From an uncultured Wenzhouxiangella sp. (GTDB lineage Bacteria; Pseudomonadota; Gammaproteobacteria; Xanthomonadales; Wenzhouxiangellaceae), in the NCBI GenBank assembly GCA_937876395.1, contig CALEIM010000127.1:32782-96781 (forward strand): 64,000 bases of DNA, read 5' to 3'. Position numbers and translations under genes: made by a program. Positions 28,059 to 37,366 of the stretch are shown here, piece after piece; the stretch's first letter is position 1, and every line of letters begins with the position of its first letter. The notes under the pieces were generated by a model. The model was given only the letters and a program-made list of their open reading frames with translations, had not been told where the DNA came from and made no database searches.

Positions 28059-29411
28059 TCAGTAAGCGTGGTTGCGGAATAGCTGGTCGATATCGCCCTC
28101 CCAGGCATTCTCCCAGGAGGCCAGCTTGATCTCGGCCGGAGTAAGCCCGCGCCTGGTGGTTTCCTGTAATGGGCGTAAAAAACCGCCTTCGTGCTGGCCG
28201 CGGCTGTTGAGCCGGTTGCGCCGAACCAGGCCGCGCTCGGCCACTTCAAGCAGCTCGCTGGCCAGATCGCGGACCCGACGTCCGCCAATTTCGGCGGCCA
28301 GGCCTTTTCGGGCGACGTCGCGACGAAGTTGCTCGCGCTGTTCAGCGCTCCAGTTTTGGCTGATGTCCAGGCAGGCGCTCAGGCTGTCGCTGTCGTAGAG
28401 CAAGCCGACCCAGAACGCCGGCAGGGCACACAGGCGGCGCCACGGACCGCCGTCGGCACCGCGCATTTCGAGGAAGCGCTTGAGGCGTGCTTCGGGGAAA
28501 GCCGTGGTCAGGTGATCTTCCCAGTCTGCAAGGGTCGGGTGCTCGCCGGGCAGGCCGGGCAGGCGACCAGCCAGGAAATCGCGAAAGCTCTGGCCGGCCA
28601 CGTTGATCAACTGATCACCGCGGCTGACAAAGTACATCGGTACATCCAGCATCCAGTCGACGTAGCGTTCAAAACCCATGCCCGAGTCGAAAACCCACGG
28701 CAGCATGCCGGTGCGATCCGGGTCGGTGTCGGTCCACACGTGGCTGCGGTAACTTAAAAACCCGTTGGGCTTGCCCTCGGTAAAGGGCGAGTTGGCGAAC
28801 AGGGCGGTGGCGATCGGCTGCAGGGCCAGGGCGGCGCGAAACTTGGCCACCATGTCGGCCTCGCTGGAGTAATCCAGGTTGACCTGCACCGTGCAGGTAC
28901 GCTTCATCATGTCGTGGCCAAGCTGGCCGACTTGCGGCATGTAGCGCCGCATGATCACGTAGCGTGCCTTGGGCATCCAGTCGATGTCGTCGCGCCGCGC
29001 GCTGGGATGAAAACCCATCCCCAGAAAGCCGATGCCCAGCGGTTCAGCCACCTGGCGGACTTCGGCCAGGTGGCGGTTGACCTCGTTGCAGGTCTGGTGG
29101 AGATTTTCCAGCAGCCCGCCGGACAGTTCAAGCTGCCCGCCCGGCTCCAGGGTTATCGAGCAATCGTCTTTCTTGAGCGCGATGGGCAGGCCATCTTCAA
29201 GCACCGGCTGCCAGCCGAACTGCTCGGCCAGACCGTCAAGGACAGCGCGAATCGAGCGTTCGCCCGCATACGGCAGCGGTTTCAAGGTGTCGCTACAGAA
29301 GCCGAACTTTTCGTGTTCGGTGCCGATGCGCCACGCCGACTCGGGCTTGCAGCCCGATTCGAGCCAGTCTGCGAGCTGGCGTTTGTCGGTCAGGACGGTA
29401 TCGGGATTCAT
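28059..29411 (-). CDS. gshA: glutamate-cysteine ligase (plant/alphaproteobacterial-type)
   Basis: A 450-aa enzyme joining glutamate and cysteine, the first step of glutathione synthesis. It resembles the GCS2/plant-type class rather than the E. coli class: early [10 protein letters not shown] glutamate-binding block, [15 protein letters not shown], then [17 protein letters not shown] and [14 protein letters not shown]. The Cys in the N-terminal half and the C-terminal region [15 protein letters not shown] are consistent with this class. No gshB is in the window. The start ATG at 29411 lies only ~70 bases from the divergent opp operon, so the promoters overlap. Confidence 0.93.
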   Translation of the reverse strand: MNPDTVLTDKRQLADWLESGCKPESAWRIGTEHEKFGFCSDTLKPLPYAGERSIRAVLDGLAEQFGWQPVLEDGLPIALKKDDCSITLEPGGQLELSGGLLENLHQTCNEVNRHLAEVRQVAEPLGIGFLGMGFHPSARRDDIDWMPKARYVIMRRYMPQVGQLGHDMMKRTCTVQVNLDYSSEADMVAKFRAALALQPIATALFANSPFTEGKPNGFLSYRSHVWTDTDPDRTGMLPWVFDSGMGFERYVDWMLDVPMYFVSRGDQLINVAGQSFRDFLAGRLPGLPGEHPTLADWEDHLTTAFPEARLKRFLEMRGADGGPWRRLCALPAFWVGLLYDSDSLSACLDISQNWSAEQREQLRRDVARKGLAAEIGGRRVRDLASELLEVAERGLVRRNRLNSRGQHEGGFLRPLQETTRRGLTPAEIKLASWENAWEGDIDQLFRNHAY

Positions 29412-29426
29412 GGCATAGCACCCGGC

Positions 29427-29432
29427 TAGAAT
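29427..29432 (+). promoter_or_regulatory. -10 element upstream of the opp operon (TAGAAT)
   Basis: GGCTAGAATG, the recurrent motif of this window, lies 49 bases before the first opp start codon. No -35 hexamer is evident. Confidence 0.4.
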
Positions 29433-29481
29433 GAGGCGCTGATTATCGCTTGTTTACGCACCGGATGCAGGGCTGAAACAG

Positions 29482-31035
29482 ATGACTCCAGGCTTTCGAA
29501 AGAAGCCCGCGGCAGGGACGTTTCACCTGCTGGCGGCAATCTTGCTGGTGCTGGTTGCAGTGAATGGGCACGGCCAGACCTTGCATCGCGGTGTTGGGCC
29601 TGAGCCCGATTCGCTCGACATCCACACCGCGCAGAGCCTTTCGGCGCTCAACGTGCTGCGCGATGTGCACGAAGGCCTGCTCAGTTTTGATGCCGAAGCG
29701 AAGCTGATCCCCGGCCTGGCCACCGCCTGGTCGATCAGCGACGGCGGACGGCTCTGGACCTTTGAGCTTGATCCCGAAGCGCGCTGGTCTGACGGTGAGC
29801 CAATCACCGCGGCCGATTTCGTTGCCGGCTGGCGACGAGCCCTGAATCCAGCCACCGCCTCGCCGATGGCGGCGCTGCTCGACGTGGTCGCCAATGCACG
29901 CGCTGTGCGCCGCGGCCAGGCCCGGCCCGATGAGCTGGGCATCGTGGCGCTCTCAGCCGAGCGTCTGCAGATTCAGCTGGAAAACCCTCTGCCCTGGTTC
30001 GACGAACTTTTGACTCATCCGCTGACCTTCCCCTGGCCGGGCGGGTCGGATCGCTACAGCGGCGCGTTTGTTCTTGCCGAGCAGCTACCCGGCGCGCATC
30101 TGAAGCTCAGGCGAAATCCGTATTACCGGGCGGCCGACACCGTCGCGCTTGAATCGGTCGTGTGGCACGTCATTGAGCAGCCGGCCGTGGAGCTGTCGCG
30201 CTACCGGGCCGGGCAGCTGCATATCACCGAGTCCATTCCGCCCGGCCAGGCTGACTGGCTGGACGAACGGTTTGGCGAAGAGCTCCGCATCGCGCCCTAT
30301 CTGGGCAGCTTCTTTCTGGCCTTCAACCTGTCTGGCCCGCCGTTCGAGAATGCGCCCAGGCTGCGCCGGGCCTTGAGTCTGGCGATCGACCGCGACATCA
30401 TCGTCGAGCGGGTTCTCGGCTCGGGCGAGATTCCGGCCTGGGGTCTGGTGCCGCCGGGCATGCCCGGCTGGGATGACGGCCGCGCCGCGCCGCTGTCGCC
30501 GGATGCGGCGCTTGATACCGCCCGCCGCCTGTACCGCGAGGCCGGCTACAGCGAGCGCCGTCCGCTGACCGTCGAGCTGCGTTTCAATACCTCGCTGACC
30601 CATCGGCGCCTGGCCGCCGCCGTTGCCGCCATGTGGAAACTGCACCTGGGTGTCGAGACCCGCATGGTCAACGAGGAATGGAAAGTGTTTGTCGCCAATC
30701 GCCGCCAAGGGCGAATCACCGAGATCGTGCGCGGCGGCTGGATTGCCGACTGGCGCGATGCGGCCAATTTCCTGCAGTTGTTTGAAAGTTCCAGCCCCGG
30801 CAATTACAGTTTTTTTGCCGATGCCGAGTTTGATCGACTCATGGCCGATGCCGCCGAGAAGCACGGCCACGCACGAATTGCGCTGCTGCGCGCAGCCGAA
30901 GAGCGGCTGCTCGACCAGCAGGTCATCGTGCCGGTGTACTACTATGTTTCCAGACATCTTGTGAGCCCCCAAGTGAGCGGATTCAAGAACAACCCGATGG
31001 ACATTCATCTGTCGCGCTGGCTGGCCCTGCCGTGA
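29482..31035 (+). CDS. oppA: oligopeptide ABC transporter substrate-binding protein (secreted, non-lipoprotein)
   Basis: A 517-aa SBP family 5 protein that binds peptides in the periplasm. The signal peptide (residues 1-31, ending HGQ) has no lipobox cysteine, unlike the next gene. Family features are GPEPDSLDIHTAQS at the mature N-terminus, WSDGEPITAADFVAGWRRALNP, and the C-terminal lobe. A block including RFNTSLTHRRLAAAVAAMWK is shared with the second binding protein. Its TGA overlaps the GTG start of that gene. Expression is probably from the -10 element near 29427. Confidence 0.92.
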   Translation: MTPGFRKKPAAGTFHLLAAILLVLVAVNGHGQTLHRGVGPEPDSLDIHTAQSLSALNVLRDVHEGLLSFDAEAKLIPGLATAWSISDGGRLWTFELDPEARWSDGEPITAADFVAGWRRALNPATASPMAALLDVVANARAVRRGQARPDELGIVALSAERLQIQLENPLPWFDELLTHPLTFPWPGGSDRYSGAFVLAEQLPGAHLKLRRNPYYRAADTVALESVVWHVIEQPAVELSRYRAGQLHITESIPPGQADWLDERFGEELRIAPYLGSFFLAFNLSGPPFENAPRLRRALSLAIDRDIIVERVLGSGEIPAWGLVPPGMPGWDDGRAAPLSPDAALDTARRLYREAGYSERRPLTVELRFNTSLTHRRLAAAVAAMWKLHLGVETRMVNEEWKVFVANRRQGRITEIVRGGWIADWRDAANFLQLFESSSPGNYSFFADAEFDRLMADAAEKHGHARIALLRAAEERLLDQQVIVPVYYYVSRHLVSPQVSGFKNNPMDIHLSRWLALP

Positions 31036-32750
31036 AGTGGCTCACGCCGCTTTTGCTGCTCGCGCTTGCTGCCTGCGGTGGCGAACCGGACCAGGCACCC
31101 GAGCCGGCGCCGCGCCTGCCCCAGCCGGTCGAGCTGCAACTCGATGAGCACGGCCGTCCGCTGCCCGAAGTACTGGCCGAAACACAACTCCTGCGCCGCG
31201 GCAATGGCGAGGAGCCGCAGACGCTTGACCCGCATCTGGCCGAGGGCGTGCCCGAAACCAATATTCTGCGTGATCTGTTTGAAGGCCTGACCACTACCGC
31301 GCCCGACGGCCAGATTGTTCCAGGCGCGGCGCGCCACTGGGACATCAGCCGCGACGGTCTGACCTACACCTTTTATCTCGACCCCGACGGGCGCTGGAGC
31401 AACGGCGAGGCGGTAACCGCCGACGATTTCGTCTGGTCCTGGCAGCGCGCCGCAGACCCACAGACTGGCGCGTTCAACAGCCGCATGCTCGCGCCGGTGC
31501 TCAATGCCGAGGAGATTTTTGCCGGCCAGATGCCGCCGGTCGAGCTCGGCGTGAGCGCGCTCAATGAAACCACCTTTCAGGTCAGGCTTGCCGATCCGAC
31601 GCCGTACTTTCTCGGCCTGCTGACCCATCCGACCACCTACCCGGTCTGGCGCGAGGGTGTGGAAATGCACGGTGCCGGCCATGTGCGCCCCGGCCGGCTG
31701 GTTTCCAACGGTGCCTATCGGCTCGATGACTGGCAGGTGCGTTCTTCCATCGGGCTGGTCCGCAGCGAACATTTTCGCCGCGCCGAGGAAGTCATCATCG
31801 AACGCGTCAACTACTATCCCTTCGAAGACGAAAATACCGAGCTGACCCGCTTTCGAGCCGGCGATCTGCACTGGACCTACCAGGTACCTTCCGGGCAGTT
31901 TGCCTGGCTGGAGGAACACATGAGCGAGGCGCTGACGGTCACTCCCTGGTTCGGCACCTACTTCTTCTCCTACAACCTGACCCGTCCCCCCTTCAAGGAC
32001 AACCTGGCGCTGCGCCAGGCGCTGAACCTGGCCATTGATCGCCAGATTCTGACCGAGCGGGTCAGCCGCTTCGGCGAGCTGCCAAGCTTCAACCTGGTGC
32101 CGCCGGGTCTGCCCGGCTACGTCTCCCCGGAGCCCGACTGGGCCACAGCAAGCCAGGCCGAACGCGAGGCCGAAGCCCAGCGTCTCTTTCAACAGGCCGG
32201 CTTTGGCGAAGGACGTGAGCTGTTGGTTGAGCTGCGCTATAACACCTCCGAAAATCACCGCCGCATTGCCGTTGCGGTGGCCGCGATGTGGAAACAGGTG
32301 CTGGGCGTGCGCACCCGTCTGGTCAACGAGGAGTTTCGGGTGTTTTTGCAAAACCGTGCCCAGCGCCGGGTAACCGAGGTTTTCCGCTCCGGCTGGGTTG
32401 GTGACTACCAGGACGCCTTTTCCTTTCTTGAGATGTTTCACTCCGGCCACGGACGCAACGACGCCGGCTATGACAATCCGCGCTTCGATCGCCTGCTCGA
32501 GCGCATCGCCTCAGAGCGCATCCCGGCCAGCCGCCGCAACCTGATGGCCGAAGCCGAGCGCATGATTCTGGCCGACCAGGTCATCTTGCCGGTCTACAAT
32601 TACGTCACCAAACGGCTCATCGACCCGCGCCTGAAAGGTTGGCAGGACAACGTCATGGACCAGCATCTGACCCGCTACATGTACCTGCTCAAGACGCGTA
32701 CGGCTGACCCGGTTGGCACCGGCGCAAGCGAGGAAGCGAATGATGCTTGA
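31032..32750 (+). CDS. oppA: oligopeptide ABC transporter substrate-binding lipoprotein
   Basis: A 572-aa paralogue of the preceding gene with a lipoprotein signal (LLLLALAAC, Cys15), so it would be tethered to a membrane. It keeps the SBP family 5 landmarks (EEPQTLDPHLAEG, WSNGEAVTADDFVWSWQRA) and has about 55 residues extra, mainly in the N-terminal part before the domain. It starts at GTG 31032 within the previous stop codon. Two tandem binding proteins feeding one permease usually means two peptide size or sequence preferences; that is inference. Confidence 0.92.
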   Translation: MKWLTPLLLLALAACGGEPDQAPEPAPRLPQPVELQLDEHGRPLPEVLAETQLLRRGNGEEPQTLDPHLAEGVPETNILRDLFEGLTTTAPDGQIVPGAARHWDISRDGLTYTFYLDPDGRWSNGEAVTADDFVWSWQRAADPQTGAFNSRMLAPVLNAEEIFAGQMPPVELGVSALNETTFQVRLADPTPYFLGLLTHPTTYPVWREGVEMHGAGHVRPGRLVSNGAYRLDDWQVRSSIGLVRSEHFRRAEEVIIERVNYYPFEDENTELTRFRAGDLHWTYQVPSGQFAWLEEHMSEALTVTPWFGTYFFSYNLTRPPFKDNLALRQALNLAIDRQILTERVSRFGELPSFNLVPPGLPGYVSPEPDWATASQAEREAEAQRLFQQAGFGEGRELLVELRYNTSENHRRIAVAVAAMWKQVLGVRTRLVNEEFRVFLQNRAQRRVTEVFRSGWVGDYQDAFSFLEMFHSGHGRNDAGYDNPRFDRLLERIASERIPASRRNLMAEAERMILADQVILPVYNYVTKRLIDPRLKGWQDNVMDQHLTRYMYLLKTRTADPVGTGASEEANDA

Positions 32751-32755
32751 AAGAG

Positions 32756-32815
32756 TTGCCCGCGAAAGATCGCCCTTGAGGGCGCCCGGCCTCGGCTTCC
32801 TGCGCGTGCGGGCAA
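32756..32815 (+). repeat. nested palindrome between binding protein and permease genes
   Basis: TTGCCCGC (32756-32763) pairs with GCGGGCAA (32808-32815), enclosing a small hairpin GCCC-TTGA-GGGC (32772-32783). It lies in the only sizeable gap of the opp operon. Such structures often stabilise upstream binding-protein mRNA or attenuate downstream expression. Confidence 0.5.
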
Positions 32816-32861
32816 ACCACCTCGGCACCCGTAGTGCCGTGCCAGAGGCCTGGTTTTTCCG

Positions 32862-33803
32862 GTGCTGAACTTCAGCCTCAAACGGCTCGCTTCAGCCATC
32901 CCGACGCTGCTTTTGCTGATTACCTTCGCTTTCTTTTTGATCCGGATCGCGCCGGGCGGGCCGTTTGATTCCGAGCGCGCCCTGCCGGCCGAGATCGAAG
33001 CCAATCTGGCCGCCAAGTACCATCTGGATGAGCCACTGGTTTTTCAGTACGGTCGCTACCTGTGGCAGATCGTGCGTGGTGATCTGGGCCCGTCATTTCA
33101 CTATCGAGACTGGACCGTCAACGACCTGATCGCCCAGGGCGCGCCGGTGTCGTTCACCCTGGGCGCGCTGGCCCTGCTGCTGGCCCTGGCAGTCGGGGTG
33201 CTGATCGGCGTCTGGGCGGCGCTGCGTCAGAACCGGCCGACTGATTACACCGTGATGAGTCTGGCCATGATCGGCATCTCGGTGCCCAATTTCGTCCTGG
33301 CGCCGCTGCTGATTCTGGTGTTTGCCATCCAGCTCGGCTGGCTGCCGGCCGGTGGCTGGGAGTTCAGCCTCGATCGGATGGTGCTGCCGGTGATTACGCT
33401 GGCCTTGCCGATGATTGCCTACGTGGCCCGCATTACCCGCGCCTCGATGATCGAGGTGCTGCATTCGAGCTTTATTCGCACGGTGCGCGCCAAGGGCATG
33501 CCGGAAAAGGAGGTGATACTGCGCCACGCGCTCAAGCCCGCCCTGCTGCCGGTGATTTCCTATCTCGGCCCGGCCGCGGCCGCCATTTTGACCGGCTCGG
33601 TGGTGGTCGAGCGCATCTTTACCATTCCGGGGATAGGCTCTTATTTCGTGCAGGGTGCGCTCAACCGTGACTACACCCTGGTCATGGGCGTGGTCATTCT
33701 TTACGGAGTGCTGATTCTGCTGTTCAATTTCCTGGTCGACCTGCTCTACGCCTGGCTCGATCCGCGCATCCGCTACGATGAAGGCAAGGTCAGTCATGAA
33801 TGA
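32862..33803 (+). CDS. oppB: oligopeptide ABC transporter permease OppB
   Basis: A 313-aa inner-membrane permease with six predicted helices. The N-terminal OppB signature SLKRLASAIPTLLLLITFAFFL is present, and a cytoplasmic EAA-type loop (RTVRAKGMPEKEVILRHALKPALLP) contacts the ATPases. The start is GTG 32862. Its last eight bases overlap oppC. Together with OppC it forms the peptide channel. Confidence 0.95.
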   Translation: MLNFSLKRLASAIPTLLLLITFAFFLIRIAPGGPFDSERALPAEIEANLAAKYHLDEPLVFQYGRYLWQIVRGDLGPSFHYRDWTVNDLIAQGAPVSFTLGALALLLALAVGVLIGVWAALRQNRPTDYTVMSLAMIGISVPNFVLAPLLILVFAIQLGWLPAGGWEFSLDRMVLPVITLALPMIAYVARITRASMIEVLHSSFIRTVRAKGMPEKEVILRHALKPALLPVISYLGPAAAAILTGSVVVERIFTIPGIGSYFVQGALNRDYTLVMGVVILYGVLILLFNFLVDLLYAWLDPRIRYDEGKVSHE

Positions 33804-34707
33804 ACCCGGTCGCAGCGTCGATGCCTTTGAACAGGCTCTCGATACCCGCGAGATTCGCAGCCGCTCGCTGTACGTTGATGCCTGGCATCGATTGCTGCGC
33901 AACAAGGCTGCCGTCACCGCGCTGATCGTGTTGACGGTCATGATCGTGCTGGTCAGCGTCGGGCCGATGCTGTCGGGATGGGATCATGAAATCCCCGACT
34001 GGGACAACTACTCGCAGCCGCCCTCGCTGGAAACCGGGCATCTGTTCGGCACCGATGCACTGGGGCGGGATCTGTTCGTGCGCACTTTGATCGGCGGCCG
34101 GATTTCGCTGCTGGTCGGCCTGGTGGCAACCCTGGTATCGCTGCTCATCGGCGTGACCTGGGGTGCTTTCGCTGGCTACATGGGCGGACGGATTGATAAC
34201 GTCATGATGCGCATTGTTGATGCCGTCTACGCCATGCCCTTTTTGTTTTTCGTGATCCTGCTGATGGTGGTGTTCGGGCGCAATATTTTCCTGATCTTTG
34301 TTGCTATCGGCGCGATCAACTGGCTGGACATGGCGCGCATCGTGCGCGGCCAGACGCTCAGTCTGAAAAACAAGAACTTTGTTGAAGCCGCGCGCGCCTG
34401 CGGGGCGACCGAATGGCAGGTCATTCGCCGCCATATCATTCCCAACCTGTTGGGCGTGGTCATTGTCTATGTCACACTGACCATTCCGCAGGTCATTCTG
34501 GTCGAGAGTTTTTTGAGCTTTCTTGGCCTGGGTGTGCAAGAGCCGCTGACCTCCTGGGGCGCGCTGGTCAATGAAGGTGCCCAGGAGCTTGAAATCGCGC
34601 CGTGGTCGCTGCTGTTCCCGGCCGGGTTTTTGGCCGCGACCCTGTTTTCGTTCAACTTTCTCGGTGACGGGCTGCGCGACGCGCTCGACCCGAAAGACCG
34701 CTCGTGA
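33796..34707 (+). CDS. oppC: oligopeptide ABC transporter permease OppC
   Basis: A 303-aa partner permease. It has an N-terminal cytoplasmic stretch, a first helix around residues 40-62, and the OppC landmark GTDALGRDLFVRTLIGGRIS. The coupling loop EAARACGATEWQVIRRHIIPN follows. The frame is open from an ATG at 33778, but ATG 33796 is preferred because it overlaps the oppB stop by only eight bases. OppD follows six bases after the stop. Confidence 0.95.
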   Translation: MNEPGRSVDAFEQALDTREIRSRSLYVDAWHRLLRNKAAVTALIVLTVMIVLVSVGPMLSGWDHEIPDWDNYSQPPSLETGHLFGTDALGRDLFVRTLIGGRISLLVGLVATLVSLLIGVTWGAFAGYMGGRIDNVMMRIVDAVYAMPFLFFVILLMVVFGRNIFLIFVAIGAINWLDMARIVRGQTLSLKNKNFVEAARACGATEWQVIRRHIIPNLLGVVIVYVTLTIPQVILVESFLSFLGLGVQEPLTSWGALVNEGAQELEIAPWSLLFPAGFLAATLFSFNFLGDGLRDALDPKDRS

Positions 34708-34713
34708 TCTGCC

Positions 34714-35694
34714 ATGCCCGTACTTGAAGTTCGCGATCTGACCGTTTCCTTTGACACGCCCGACGGCGTGGTCCATGCGGTCAACGGCATCAGCTTTGAC
34801 CTTGAGCCGGGCGAGACTCTGGGCCTGGTCGGCGAATCGGGCTCAGGCAAGACGCAGACCGCCCTGGCCCTGATGGGCCTGCTGGCCGACAACGGACGCG
34901 CCGGCGGCTCGGTGCGCTTTCGCGGGCAGGAATTGTTGGGCATGTCAGCCTCCGAGCTGACCCGGGTGCGCGGCTCGAAGATCTCGATGATTTTTCAGGA
35001 TCCGGTTTCTTCGCTCAACCCGTACCTGAGCATCGGCGACCAGCTCATAGAGGTGCTCACCCATCACCGCAACCTCAAACGTGGCGAGGCCCGGGAGCGC
35101 GCCATCGAAATGCTGCGCCTGGTGCAGATCAACGATCCCGAACAGCGCATAAAGCAGTTTCCGCATGAACTGTCTGGCGGCATGTGCCAGCGCGTGATGA
35201 TCGCCATGGGCCTGCTGTGCCAGCCTGACCTGCTGCTCGCCGACGAGCCGACCACGGCCCTGGATGTGACCGTGCAGTCGCAGATCAACTCGCTGATGGC
35301 CGAGCTCTCAACCCAGTCATCGACCGCCATCGTGCTCATTACCCATGACCTGGGCGTGGTTGCCGGGCTGTGTGACCGGGTGCTGGTAATGTATGCCGGC
35401 AAGGAAATGGAATTGGCCGGCGTGCACGAGCTGTTTGCCGACCCCCAGCATCCTTACACCGAGGGCCTGCTCGAATCGGTGCCGCGTCTGGATCGCGCCG
35501 AGTCGGACACTTTGCATGCCATTCCCGGCAACCCGCCGAACCTGCTTGAGGTGCCTTCGGGCTGCCCGTTCCGCGACCGCTGCAGCTATGCCTGGGACAA
35601 GTGCCTAGAGCTGCCGGAGTTCGAAGACGTGGGCGACGGACGCTTCAAGCGCTGCCATCTCGATACGCTGCCATCCAAACGAGAGGTTGGCTGA
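34714..35694 (+). CDS. oppD: oligopeptide transporter ATP-binding protein OppD
   Basis: A 326-aa ABC ATPase. Walker A is GESGSGKTQ (about residues 36-44), Q-loop region MIFQDPVSSLNP, signature LSGGMCQRV and Walker B LLLADEPTTALDV, with the H-loop His in ITHDLG. The C-terminal oligopeptide-transporter extension carries CPFRDRCSYAWDKC, a four-cysteine cluster that binds an Fe-S cluster in some family members. It provides, with OppF, the power for uptake. Its TGA overlaps the oppF ATG. Confidence 0.95.
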   Translation: MPVLEVRDLTVSFDTPDGVVHAVNGISFDLEPGETLGLVGESGSGKTQTALALMGLLADNGRAGGSVRFRGQELLGMSASELTRVRGSKISMIFQDPVSSLNPYLSIGDQLIEVLTHHRNLKRGEARERAIEMLRLVQINDPEQRIKQFPHELSGGMCQRVMIAMGLLCQPDLLLADEPTTALDVTVQSQINSLMAELSTQSSTAIVLITHDLGVVAGLCDRVLVMYAGKEMELAGVHELFADPQHPYTEGLLESVPRLDRAESDTLHAIPGNPPNLLEVPSGCPFRDRCSYAWDKCLELPEFEDVGDGRFKRCHLDTLPSKREVG

Positions 35695-36740
35695 TGCGCA
35701 ATCCGGTGCTTCAGGTGCGCAATTTGGAAGTCAGCTTTCGGGTGGATATCGGTACGCTGTTGCGGCGCGATTACCGCAGCATCCGGGCGGTGGCCGGGCT
35801 GAGCTTTGACGTCCACCCGGCCGAAACCCTCGGCGTGGTGGGTGAGTCGGGCTGCGGCAAGTCCACCCTGGCGCGCGCCCTGCTCGGCCTGCAGCGCTCC
35901 GGGCGCGGTGAAATCCTGTGGCTGGGCGAGGACCTCGTCGGAGCCAGCGAAGAGACGTTGCGCCGCAAGCGCCGCGAGATTCAGATGATCTTTCAGGATC
36001 CGCAGGGGTCGCTCGATCCGCGCATGACCGTTGGAGCGATCGTTGCCGAACCGCTGCGCAATTTCTTTCCCTCGATGTCGCGCCTGCAGATTCGCGAGCG
36101 GGTGATGGGGATACTCAAGCTGGTCGGAATTCGCCCAGACCAGATCAACCGCTACCCGCACGAGTTTTCCGGCGGCCAGTGCCAGCGCGTCGGCATTGCC
36201 CGCGCCCTGGTCGTCAATCCGCGCCTGGTGGTCTGCGATGAGCCGGTCAGCGCGCTCGATGTGTCCATCCAGGCGCAGATCATCAACCTGCTCAAGGATC
36301 TGCAAAAGAAGCTCCAGCTTTCGCTGATTTTCATTGCCCACGACCTGTCGATCGTGCGCCATGTATCGGACCGGATCATGGTGATGTACATGGGCAAGGT
36401 GATGGAGCTGGCCGATCGCAACAGCCTGTATCGTTCGCCCCGCCATCCGTATACCCGAGCCCTGATCGAGTCGGTGCCCATTCCCGATCCGGTGCGTGAG
36501 CGGGCTCGCGTTCGGCGCGCGCTAAAAGGCGACATGCCCTCGCCGCTGGATCCACCTTCGGGCTGCATCTTCCGCACCCGCTGTCCCTGGGCAACCGAGC
36601 TTTGTGCGCGGGAAGTGCCACCGCTGGAAACCCTCGAAGATGGCCACCAGGTCGCCTGCCACCATCATCGCGAGCTGCCGGCCTGGCCCGAGCTGGAAGA
36701 GTTGGACTGCAGCACCGATTCAGTGCGGTCCGAATCGTGA
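35694..36740 (+). CDS. oppF: oligopeptide transporter ATP-binding protein OppF
   Basis: A 348-aa ABC ATPase with Walker A GESGCGKST, signature FSGGQCQRVGIARAL, Walker B LVVCDEPVSALDV and H-loop IAHDLS. It ends in the family's extension, with a Cys pattern in GCIFRTRCPWATELC. The open frame extends into oppD (from 35601), but the ATG at 35694 shares its A with the oppD stop (TGATG), which is typical coupling. The stop overlaps the GTG of rsmG, so the opp operon runs into the rsmG-parAB group. Confidence 0.95.
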   Translation: MRNPVLQVRNLEVSFRVDIGTLLRRDYRSIRAVAGLSFDVHPAETLGVVGESGCGKSTLARALLGLQRSGRGEILWLGEDLVGASEETLRRKRREIQMIFQDPQGSLDPRMTVGAIVAEPLRNFFPSMSRLQIRERVMGILKLVGIRPDQINRYPHEFSGGQCQRVGIARALVVNPRLVVCDEPVSALDVSIQAQIINLLKDLQKKLQLSLIFIAHDLSIVRHVSDRIMVMYMGKVMELADRNSLYRSPRHPYTRALIESVPIPDPVRERARVRRALKGDMPSPLDPPSGCIFRTRCPWATELCAREVPPLETLEDGHQVACHHHRELPAWPELEELDCSTDSVRSES

Positions 36741-37366
36741 TTTCCACAGCCCAGCGCGGACAGCTTGATCGCGGTCTGGCCGAGCTCGGCCAGGATCTGG
36801 ACGCGGCCCAGGGTGACCGGCTGATCGCCTATCTCGACCTTTTGGCGCGCTGGAACCGGGTCTACAATCTGACCGCCGTCGATGATCCACTGGCCATGGT
36901 CGATCGTCACCTGCTCGACAGTCTGAGCATTCTGCCGTGGCTTGCGGGGTCGGAAATCATCGACGCCGGCAGCGGCGCCGGCCTGCCTGGCGTGGTGCTG
37001 GCCATTGCTGCACCTCAGCGCCACTTCGTGCTGATCGACAGCAACGGCAAAAAAGTGCGCTTTTTGCGCGAGGTGCGGCGCGCGCTGGGCCTGGACAACA
37101 TCGAGCCGATTCACACCCGCCTGGAAGATTTCATTCCCGAACGTGCGCCGGATCAGATCGTGGCGCGCGCGCTCGCACCGCTGCCGCGCCTGGTTGAGCA
37201 GCTTGGTCATCTGCTCGCCGACGGCGCCGAACTGCTGGCCATGAAGGGCCGCATGGAACAAGACGAGTGCGCGGCGCTGGCGGATGCGTACAATGTCGAA
37301 CGGATCGAACTGAACGTACCTGGCGCGAGCGGTGCCCGCAGCCTGGTCATCCTGAGGAAGTCATGA
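36737..37366 (+). CDS. rsmG: 16S rRNA (guanine527-N7) methyltransferase
   Basis: A 209-aa SAM-dependent methyltransferase for G527 of 16S rRNA (GidB). It shows the preceding N-terminal block ARWNRVYNLTAV, the SAM motif DAGSGAGLPGVVLA, and VARALAPLPRLVEQ. The start is GTG 36737 inside the oppF stop, and its own TGA overlaps parA (ATGA). It is normally preceded by mnmG (gidA); here it sits behind the opp operon instead, while the downstream order rsmG-parA-parB-atp is the classic one. Confidence 0.95.
   Translation: MISTAQRGQLDRGLAELGQDLDAAQGDRLIAYLDLLARWNRVYNLTAVDDPLAMVDRHLLDSLSILPWLAGSEIIDAGSGAGLPGVVLAIAAPQRHFVLIDSNGKKVRFLREVRRALGLDNIEPIHTRLEDFIPERAPDQIVARALAPLPRLVEQLGHLLADGAELLAMKGRMEQDECAALADAYNVERIELNVPGASGARSLVILRKS

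Noticed and set aside
31005..32450. 481-codon open frame on the minus strand
   Set aside because: Antisense to the second peptide-binding protein, with composition-driven openness only.
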